A stretch of DNA of 7,806 nucleotides from Vibrio sp. UBA2441. GTDB taxonomy: Bacteria; Pseudomonadota; Gammaproteobacteria; Enterobacterales; Vibrionaceae. The notes below the pieces were generated by a model. The model had not been told where the DNA came from, made no database searches, and was given only the letters and a program-made list of their open reading frames with translations. Location: contig DDQN01000011.1 in NCBI GenBank assembly GCA_002342685.1, positions 1 through 7,806 of the forward strand, written 5' to 3'. The stretch's first letter is position 1; each line of letters begins with the position of its first letter. Of this stretch, positions 1 through 5,337 are shown one piece after another. Position numbers and translations under genes: made by a program.

Positions 1-91
1 TTAACTGATCGGCATTACCAATTAAGCGCTCTTTATCTGTTTACCACGAAAGTGTTTAACTCATCACTGAGTAAGACAGCTAAAAATTAAA
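1..91. other. Left-edge stretch downstream of tyrS, nature uncertain
   Basis: Frame 1 of the plus strand is open from the window edge to a TAA at 88-90, giving 29 codons that end one base before the tyrS stop on the other strand. This could be the C-terminal end of a convergent gene, but 29 open codons arise by chance fairly often and I do not recognise the peptide. The first 17 bases, TTAACTGATCGGCATTA, remind me of the ends of IS4-type elements in marine gammaproteobacteria; this is an impression from memory and is unverified. No convincing terminator for tyrS is visible: the only small hairpin (59-72, 5-bp stem) has no T-run after it on the minus strand. Confidence 0.2.
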
Positions 92-1279
92 CTACTTCAC
101 AGTTACTCTGGCGAATTTGCGTTTACCAACCTGATAAACAGCCGTTCCTGCTTCAGGAATTAGCTTAGTATCTTCTATCTTGTTACCGTCTATCTTAGCG
201 GCACCCTGACGGATCATACGCATAGCATCAGAGGTTGAGTTCACTAAACCAGCGTCTTTTAAAAGGTTGCCAATGGCGATACCCGCATCAAAGTCAAATT
301 CAGGCATCTCATCAGGCATAGCGCCTTTTTGGAAGCGGTTGATAAAGTTCTGTTCTGCCGCTTCAGCATCTGCTTCACTGTGAAAGCGTGCAATAATCTC
401 TTTTGCCAGCAAAATTTTAATATCGCGAGGGTTTTTACCTGCAACGACATCAGCTTTAAACTGTTCTATCTCTTCCATTGGACGGAATGATAGCAATTCG
501 TAATAGCTCCACATCAGCACGTCTGAGATTGACATAATCTTACCAAACATCTCATTAGGCTCTTCACTGATACCGATGTAGTTGTGTGCTGATTTTGACA
601 TTTTTTTCTCGCCATCTAGACCGACAAGAAGAGGCATCATTAATACACACTGTGGTTTTTGACCGTTAGCTTTTTGCAGCTCACGCCCCATCAACAAGTT
701 AAACTTCTGATCGGTACCACCCAGCTCTACATCCGTTTCCATTGCAACAGAATCATATCCTTGAAGAAGAGGATACATGAATTCATGAATGGCGATAGGC
801 TGGCCACCCGCATAACGCTTTTTAAAATCGTCACGTTCTAACATACGAGCAACGGTTTGATTAGACGCTAAACGAATCATGCCTGCAGCCCCTAACTCAT
901 TTAACCATTCTGAGTTAAATTGAATTTTGGTTTTTGCAGGATCAAGAATTTTAAAAATTTGCTGTTTATAGGTTTCAGCATTCGCGATAACATCTTCACG
1001 AGTCAATGGTGGACGCGTGGTATTTTTGCCTGAAGGATCACCGACCATACCGGTAAAGTCGCCAATCAAGAAAGTCACTTCGTGACCAAGATCTTGAAAT
1101 TGACGAAGCTTGTTGATGATCACTGTATGACCAAGGTGGATATCCGGAGCCGTCGGATCAGCACCAAGTTTAATACGTAGAGGACGGCCCTCTTTCAGCT
1201 TTGCAATCAGTTCTTCTTCTGGAATAAGCTCTTCTACACCGCGCTTAATTTCAGCCAGTGCTGCTTCAATACTCGCCAT
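92..1279 (-). CDS. tyrS: Tyrosyl-tRNA synthetase, short form
   Basis: This cytoplasmic class I aminoacyl-tRNA synthetase activates tyrosine with ATP and loads it on tRNA-Tyr. The 395-residue product has the HIGH signature as HLGH at residues 48-51, preceded by LGADPTAPDIHLGH, and the KMSKS signature at 226-230. The tyrosine-pocket region around YPLLQGYDS and GGTDQ lies at about 169-191. The C-terminal ~60 residues look like an S4 RNA-binding domain. The length fits the short TyrS subgroup; E. coli TyrS is 424 residues. The frame stays open upstream to 1441, but the ATG at 1279 is chosen because MASIEAALAEI is the usual family N-terminus and GGGAG lies 8 bases upstream. The longer form would overlap the divergent gene and adds residues unlike TyrS. 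The stop codon is TAG. No frameshift or missing catalytic motif is seen. Confidence 0.96.
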   Translation of the reverse strand: MASIEAALAEIKRGVEELIPEEELIAKLKEGRPLRIKLGADPTAPDIHLGHTVIINKLRQFQDLGHEVTFLIGDFTGMVGDPSGKNTTRPPLTREDVIANAETYKQQIFKILDPAKTKIQFNSEWLNELGAAGMIRLASNQTVARMLERDDFKKRYAGGQPIAIHEFMYPLLQGYDSVAMETDVELGGTDQKFNLLMGRELQKANGQKPQCVLMMPLLVGLDGEKKMSKSAHNYIGISEEPNEMFGKIMSISDVLMWSYYELLSFRPMEEIEQFKADVVAGKNPRDIKILLAKEIIARFHSEADAEAAEQNFINRFQKGAMPDEMPEFDFDAGIAIGNLLKDAGLVNSTSDAMRMIRQGAAKIDGNKIEDTKLIPEAGTAVYQVGKRKFARVTVK

Positions 1280-1322
1280 TTCTGTTAGCTCCCACGAATT
1301 TGGCAAAAAAACATATCCGCAC

Positions 1323-1352
1323 ATCTTACTTGAATAGCTATGTATTTTGAAA
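1323..1352 (-). promoter_or_regulatory. Possible tyrS promoter
   Basis: On the minus strand, TTTCAA (1347-1352) and TAAGAT (1323-1328) are separated by 18 bases. They match the sigma-70 consensus at 3 of 6 and 4 of 6 positions. Transcription would start near 1315 and give a leader of about 35 bases, too short for a T-box or similar leader device. The same TTGAAA read on the plus strand could act as a -35 for the divergent endopeptidase gene, but no good -10 follows it. The match is weak. Confidence 0.3.
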
Positions 1353-1405
1353 CCAGTTAGACTCTTGTATTGTCTTTTTTCACCAATATTTACTAAAGAT
1401 TGACC

Positions 1406-2692
1406 ATGATTTCTACTTTTTTGCGTCTTCCTTTCATTCACAGAGCGTTAATTTCCTTAATTTCCGCTTTTGTTGCCTTCGTGCTGTTTTTGCCAAACAG
1501 CAGTGACCTGACTAAAGATCACTCATCTTTGGAAGTTGGTCAGGCTTATCCTATAGATATCAATTTTGATACGTTAAATACAGACAGTGCCGCTCTTCCT
1601 CAGCCTATTATCCGCTGGGAGAAATATAAAGTGGCCTCAGGCGAAAGCGCGGCTAAACTTTTTAACCGCATAGGTCTTACCGCTAAGCTCCTTCATACAC
1701 TGATTAGCAGTGATAAAGAGATCAATAGACAGCTGTCTCGCTTGCGTGTTGGAGAAGAGCTCTCTTTCGGATTTGATGAAACTCACCAGCTCATTCAGAT
1801 AAAACGTGTCATTACTCCGTTTGAAACATTTCGCATCTCTAAATCAGGAAAAGGCTATAAAGCGGCATTTGAGAAAAAAAATGTCAATATTCAATATAAC
1901 TATACCGAAGCGGTAATTACTTCCAATTTCTGGAACGCCGCCATTTCTGCCGACCTGACTCCAAATCAAATTATGGAGCTTGCGGGTATCTTCGGATGGG
2001 ATATCGACTTTGCCTTAGATATTCGTTCTGGCGACAGCTTTCAGGTGCTATATGAAGAAAAAATAGTCGAAGGAGAAAAGATGGGCCGAGGCCAGATCAT
2101 CGCGGCTATTTTCACCAATCAGGGCGACACATTTAAAGCGATTCTTGATGATAAAACCGAGAATTATTATGATGAAAACGGGAGAGCAATGAAAAAAGCT
2201 TTCTTAAGATCCCCCATTGATTTTCGTCGGGTAACCTCTAATTTCAATCCTCGTCGCCGACATCCTGTAACAGGTAAGGTCGCTGCTCATCGAGGCACTG
2301 ACTACGCAGCCCCCGTTGGCACACCTATTTGGGCAGCTGGCGACGGTATCGTTGATAAAGCGGGTTACAACAAATTTAACGGCAATTACGTTTTTATTCG
2401 TCACAGCAATACTTATATAACTAAGTATCTGCATATGAAAAAACGTAAGGTTAAAACAGGACAAAGAGTTAAGCAGGGCCAAACCGTTGGAACATTAGGA
2501 GGTACCGGGCGAGTGACCGGACCACACCTTCATTATGAATTTTTGGTCAATGGCGTTCATAAAAATGCACGCACTGTAAAACTTCCTCAGTCTAAGTCAC
2601 TGAAGGGGAAAGATAAGCAAACCTTTATGGCAAATGCAGAAATCAGGCTGACAAGACTCGATAAATATGGGAATTTACTGTTCTCTGATTAA
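1406..2692 (+). CDS. shyC: Membrane-anchored M23 murein DD-endopeptidase, ShyC/MepM type
   Basis: This is predicted to cut peptide cross-links in periplasmic peptidoglycan to allow wall expansion. The 428-residue product opens with a basic stretch and one hydrophobic segment (about 11-30), read as an uncleaved anchor or signal. A LysM/OapA-like domain (about 72-134) follows, with the YKVASGESAAKLF start typical of murein binding. A middle domain like the second N-terminal domain of Csd3/ShyA covers about 170-248. The C-terminal M23 (LytM) domain covers about 270-395. Zinc and catalytic residues are present: H295 and D299 in HRGTD, H343 in YLHM, and H374 and H376 in HLH, so it should be active rather than a degenerate activator. 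ATG 1406 is preferred to the in-frame TTG at 1400, with a weak AAAGA upstream. The symbol rests on family likeness and on my recollection that ShyC lies beside tyrS in Vibrio cholerae; a MepM-like name is equally safe. Confidence 0.9.
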   Translation: MISTFLRLPFIHRALISLISAFVAFVLFLPNSSDLTKDHSSLEVGQAYPIDINFDTLNTDSAALPQPIIRWEKYKVASGESAAKLFNRIGLTAKLLHTLISSDKEINRQLSRLRVGEELSFGFDETHQLIQIKRVITPFETFRISKSGKGYKAAFEKKNVNIQYNYTEAVITSNFWNAAISADLTPNQIMELAGIFGWDIDFALDIRSGDSFQVLYEEKIVEGEKMGRGQIIAAIFTNQGDTFKAILDDKTENYYDENGRAMKKAFLRSPIDFRRVTSNFNPRRRHPVTGKVAAHRGTDYAAPVGTPIWAAGDGIVDKAGYNKFNGNYVFIRHSNTYITKYLHMKKRKVKTGQRVKQGQTVGTLGGTGRVTGPHLHYEFLVNGVHKNARTVKLPQSKSLKGKDKQTFMANAEIRLTRLDKYGNLLFSD

Positions 2693-2702
2693 GTATTTAA
2701 CA

Positions 2703-2735
2703 ATCCTGAATAGCTGCTGACGCAGCTTTCAGGAT
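2703..2735. repeat. Strong palindrome between convergent genes
   Basis: ATCCTGAA (2703-2710), a bulged T, and AGCTGC (2712-2717) pair across the loop TGAC with GCAGCT (2722-2727) and TTCAGGAT (2728-2735). This gives 14 paired bases with a single bulge. It begins 11 bases after the endopeptidase stop and 91 bases past the tyrA stop, so it could end transcription from both sides. Neither strand has a clear T-run after the stem, so it is not a textbook intrinsic terminator. It could instead be a copy of a dispersed palindromic unit. The rest of the gap (2693-2825) shows no gene. Confidence 0.6.
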
Positions 2736-2825
2736 GACGATAATTAACGATGACTTTCTGTATTACAGGAATTAATCGCTTCTTTCGGAATAAAATCAGT
2801 TATCCCCCTCGATCAAGCGCAATAA

Positions 2826-3953
2826 TTACCCCCGATGAATCGCATCATTTGCTTGTTTAAGCAAATTTTGGCTTTCTGACATGAATTTTTGCGAGTGGTC
2901 TCCAAACCAATTACTGACTTGATTAAAGCTATCAACAAAAGCGGCTTTATCATGTCCATCCAAAACCTTAATGGCTTCACCAAAACAGTGATGAAAGCGT
3001 TTTATCATGTCCAAGTTCTCCTGAGATGACAAAATAATGTCGCCATATAGATTAGGATCCTGTGCGAACAAACGCCCTACCATAGCAAGCTCCAATCGAT
3101 AGATAGGCGAACTCAGTTGAAGCAGTTTATCTATATCAGGATTTTCCCGGCTAAGGTGTAAACCATAGGCGAAAGAGGTAAAGTGGCGAAGAGCCTGAAT
3201 TAATGTCATTCCATGATCATGCTCTTGCGCATCGATCGAACACAAGCTAGCTCCCCAAATAGAAAACTGCTTCAGTAGCCACTGATACTGTTCACTGCCT
3301 CTTCCATCACAATAAACAATAACTTGTTTTGCTAGGCTGGGTACATCAGGACCAAACATTGGATGTAAGCCAACAACAGGCCCCGAATGAACCTCAAGCA
3401 TTTTGCTTAGTGGCTTCGATTTAACCGAGGTTAAATCACAAAGAATACAATCTTCAGGCAGATTAGATAGTTTATCGATAACACCTTCGGTCAAATGGAT
3501 CGGTACAGTGACCACCACCAAACCTGCATCTTTAAGTATCTCATCCGCTCTATCCCAGTCCTTACTACCAAGCAGCTTTACCTGATAACCAGAAAGCGTA
3601 AACATCCGCGAAAATAACCGACCAAGTTGTCCGGCACCGCCCACTATGACGACAGAACGAAGTTCTGTATTTAAGCACTTAAAGCCCGAATCATTTTCAC
3701 TGGCATAAGACTCACGCATAGTTCGGCGTAATATATCTTCAATTAATTGTGCAGGTACGCCTCTGTTTTCAGCTTCTTCACGACGAGAAGCCAGCATTGC
3801 AGCCTCTCGATCAGGCGCATAGATAGGCAAGCCATGCTCACTCTTTACTTCACCTACTTTCTCAACCAAAGATAGGCGTTGTGCCAAGAGATCTATCATC
3901 TGTTTATCTACTGAATCAATTTGATCTCGCAATGCATTTAATTCTACAGCCAT
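2826..3953 (-). CDS. tyrA: Bifunctional chorismate mutase / prephenate dehydrogenase (T-protein)
   Basis: This cytoplasmic enzyme turns chorismate into prephenate and then, with NAD+, into 4-hydroxyphenylpyruvate, the direct precursor of tyrosine. The 375-residue product is close to E. coli TyrA (373). Residues 1 to about 90 form an AroQ-type helical chorismate mutase with R9, R26, K37 and E50 at positions matching R11, R28, K39 and E52 of E. coli. The dehydrogenase half starts near 99 with a Rossmann glycine motif GGAGQLG (105-111). The catalytic histidine is H197 in GLHPMFGPD, and R294, matching the prephenate-binding arginine, is present. The ATG at 3953 is preferred over a TTG one codon upstream because AAGG lies 7 bases before the ATG and the protein then matches the family start. 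It follows aroF by 68 bases on the same strand, as in the E. coli aroF-tyrA operon, and probably shares its promoter. Confidence 0.96.
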   Translation of the reverse strand: MAVELNALRDQIDSVDKQMIDLLAQRLSLVEKVGEVKSEHGLPIYAPDREAAMLASRREEAENRGVPAQLIEDILRRTMRESYASENDSGFKCLNTELRSVVIVGGAGQLGRLFSRMFTLSGYQVKLLGSKDWDRADEILKDAGLVVVTVPIHLTEGVIDKLSNLPEDCILCDLTSVKSKPLSKMLEVHSGPVVGLHPMFGPDVPSLAKQVIVYCDGRGSEQYQWLLKQFSIWGASLCSIDAQEHDHGMTLIQALRHFTSFAYGLHLSRENPDIDKLLQLSSPIYRLELAMVGRLFAQDPNLYGDIILSSQENLDMIKRFHHCFGEAIKVLDGHDKAAFVDSFNQVSNWFGDHSQKFMSESQNLLKQANDAIHRG

Positions 3954-4021
3954 CAAGGTGCCTTATTTTAATTCTGAACCAACTATACCTTTCATATACA
4001 TCAAAATGGTATTTAGTGGTA

Positions 4022-5092
4022 TTACTTTAACCTGTCTTGCAAAAACGGCACTAGCTCTTTGTGCGCGTGACGTAATAATTCCTCAGTCGACTCCCAGTTG
4101 ATACAAGCATCAGTGATTGAAACACCGTAAGCCATTTGGTCAACAGGAATATCAGACGGTTGATTACCTTCATTAAGATGACTTTCAATCATAAGGCCAA
4201 TAATGGATTTGTTGCCTTCTCTTATTTGATGAATAACATCTTCTGCCACCAGTGGCTGTCTGCGGTAATCTTTACGAGAGTTAGCGTGGCTGCAGTCAAC
4301 CATCAGTGAGGCATCAAGATTATGTTTCGCCATCTCTTGTTCACATTCAGTTACGGATACGGAATCGTAATTGGTCTGTTTGCCACCGCGCAAAATAACA
4401 TGTCCATTGGTATTGCCCTGCGTGGTCAATAGTGCCACCTGGCCATCTCTATTAATCCCCATAAAGCGGTGACCAGAGGCAGACGCTTGCATCGCATTAA
4501 TCGCCGTTCCCAGGTTGCCATCTGTACCATTTTTAAAACCAATAGGCATAGAAAGACCGCTGGCCATCTCTCTGTGAGTTTGAGATTCCGTTGTTCTTGC
4601 GCCTATCGCAGCCCAGCTAAAGGTATCAGCTAAGTATTGTGGGCTTATAGGATCTAGCGCTTCTGTTGCAAGTGGAATTTCCATCTCTGCCAGATCAACC
4701 AAAAGCTGACGTCCAACATGCAAACCATGCTCGATATCAAATGTTCCATCTAAAAGAGGATCATTGATCAGTCCTTTCCAGCCTACTGTAGTACGAGGCT
4801 TTTCAAAATAAACACGCATCACGATATAAATCTGATCGCTTAGCTGCTCTGATAATTCTTTTAAACGCTTTGCATACTGTTTAGCCGCTTCAATATCATG
4901 AATAGAACAAGGGCCACAAACCACAAGCAAACGGTGGTCCTTTTTATGAATAATATTTGATATAGTTTGACGAGACTCCTGAATAAAGCGTCTCGCGTTA
5001 TCGCTTAGGGGCAACTTAGCCTTTAATTCGTTTGCAGTGATAAGAACCTGTTCATCACTAATGTTTACATTGCTTAATTCACTTCTATCCAT
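4022..5092 (-). CDS. aroF: DAHP synthase, tyrosine-sensitive type
   Basis: This enzyme condenses phosphoenolpyruvate with erythrose 4-phosphate to 3-deoxy-D-arabino-heptulosonate 7-phosphate, the first step of the shikimate pathway. Family blocks are intact: VVCGPCSIHD, EKPRTTVGWKG, GARTTESQTHREM, PIGFKNGTDG and DCSHANS. Expected metal ligands are C62, H269, E303 and D328. The reading frame is open up to 5146, but the ATG at 5092 gives 356 residues, exactly the length of E. coli AroF. It also places N8 and P148, two positions tied to tyrosine inhibition in that enzyme, at identical numbers. A second ATG directly before it (5095) is possible; GGA lies 7 bases before the chosen start and only 4 before the other. 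The AroF rather than AroG or AroH assignment rests on overall likeness, those residues, the linkage to tyrA and the TyrR-like sites upstream. Confidence 0.95.
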   Translation of the reverse strand: MDRSELSNVNISDEQVLITANELKAKLPLSDNARRFIQESRQTISNIIHKKDHRLLVVCGPCSIHDIEAAKQYAKRLKELSEQLSDQIYIVMRVYFEKPRTTVGWKGLINDPLLDGTFDIEHGLHVGRQLLVDLAEMEIPLATEALDPISPQYLADTFSWAAIGARTTESQTHREMASGLSMPIGFKNGTDGNLGTAINAMQASASGHRFMGINRDGQVALLTTQGNTNGHVILRGGKQTNYDSVSVTECEQEMAKHNLDASLMVDCSHANSRKDYRRQPLVAEDVIHQIREGNKSIIGLMIESHLNEGNQPSDIPVDQMAYGVSITDACINWESTEELLRHAHKELVPFLQDRLK

Positions 5093-5101
5093 CATAAAAT
5101 C

Positions 5102-5119
5102 CGTATATAATTCTTTACA
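5102..5119 (-). promoter_or_regulatory. Possible third TyrR box in the aroF leader
   Basis: The plus-strand reading is CGTATATAATTCTTTACA, matching the TyrR consensus TGTAAA-N6-TTTACA at 10 of 12 fixed positions and keeping the G-N14-C pair regarded as essential. Its near edge is 10 bases upstream of the aroF start and it overlaps the weak ribosome-binding region. If the upstream promoter is used, it lies within the transcribed leader. It may be a real roadblock site or a chance match in AT-rich DNA. Confidence 0.35.
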
Positions 5120-5160
5120 CCAAAACAAACCAGAGATAAACAACACTCAACTTAAGCAAT

Positions 5161-5188
5161 AAGATAACAGCTCGCACGAATTATTCAA
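5161..5188 (-). promoter_or_regulatory. Probable aroF-tyrA promoter
   Basis: On the minus strand, TTGAAT (5183-5188) and TATCTT (5161-5166) are separated by 16 bases, and each matches the sigma-70 consensus at 4 of 6 positions. Transcription would start near 5154, with a leader of about 60 bases before the aroF ATG. The two upstream TyrR-like sites end directly against this -35, a geometry suited to repression or to contact with RNA polymerase. Confidence 0.45.
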
Positions 5189-5189
5189 G

Positions 5190-5207
5190 TGTAAAGATAA
5201 TAAAACA
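5190..5207. promoter_or_regulatory. Weak TyrR box upstream of aroF
   Basis: TGTAAAGATAATAAAACA has a perfect left arm and 3 of 6 matches in the right arm of TGTAAA-N6-TTTACA, and keeps the G-N14-C pair. It is separated by 5 bases from the stronger site at 5213-5230, so the centres are 23 bp apart. In known TyrR promoters a weak box is typically occupied together with a neighbouring strong box when tyrosine is bound. Confidence 0.55.
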
Positions 5208-5212
5208 CAATG

Positions 5213-5230
5213 TGTAAATAATTACTTACA
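5213..5230. promoter_or_regulatory. Strong TyrR box upstream of aroF
   Basis: TGTAAATAATTACTTACA matches TGTAAA-N6-TTTACA at 11 of 12 fixed positions. The flanking G at 5212 and C at 5231 extend the symmetry to GTGTAA...TTACAC. TyrR is the regulator of aroF-tyrA in enterobacteria, and a site of this quality in front of aroF is the expected target. It is 80 bases from the likely btsS translation start, so an effect on the divergent operon is also possible. Confidence 0.75.
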
Positions 5231-5279
5231 CCCAACCATTCCGATAAGTTGAACATGAGTTTCAAATGGCAGCGCTATT

Positions 5280-5304
5280 TTTACAATTCAATCTCGCTTA
5301 AAAT
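5280..5304 (+). promoter_or_regulatory. Possible btsS-btsR promoter region
   Basis: TAAAAT at 5299-5304 matches the -10 consensus at 5 of 6 positions, and TTTACA at 5280-5285 matches the -35 at 5 of 6, but only 13 bases lie between them. A correctly spaced -35 (near 5276) is poor. The promoter may therefore need an activator or use only one of these elements. Placement is approximate. Confidence 0.25.
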
Positions 5305-5337
5305 GCTAACTATGTAGCTCTTTTTTTGCCGACGGTT

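Noticed and set aside
59..72. Hairpin ACTCA-TCAC-TGAGT as a tyrS terminator
   Set aside because: The stem is only 5 bp and no T-run follows on the minus strand.
1280..1405. A tyrosine-responsive T-box or other leader device for tyrS
   Set aside because: The probable leader is only about 35 bases, no T-box structure is seen, and T-boxes are not expected in gammaproteobacteria.
1280..1441. Upstream extension of the tyrS reading frame, adding 54 residues
   Set aside because: The extra residues are unlike TyrS N-termini and would overlap the divergent endopeptidase gene; the internal ATG at 1279 has a good GGGAG site.
2204..2482. Minus-strand 92-codon frame inside the endopeptidase gene
   Set aside because: It lies wholly opposite the conserved catalytic domain and its peptide shows no recognisable motif.
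3954..4021. A separate promoter or terminator between aroF and tyrA
   Set aside because: No convincing stem-loop with a T-run or paired sigma-70 hexamers is visible; the short gap fits one operon.
5093..5146. Upstream extension of the aroF reading frame, adding 18 residues
   Set aside because: The shorter start gives exactly the E. coli AroF length and residue numbering, and the extension would run through the TyrR-like site in the leader.
5268..5285. A fourth TyrR box ending in TTTACA near btsS
   Set aside because: The left arm matches only 2 of 6 positions, so only a half-site is present.
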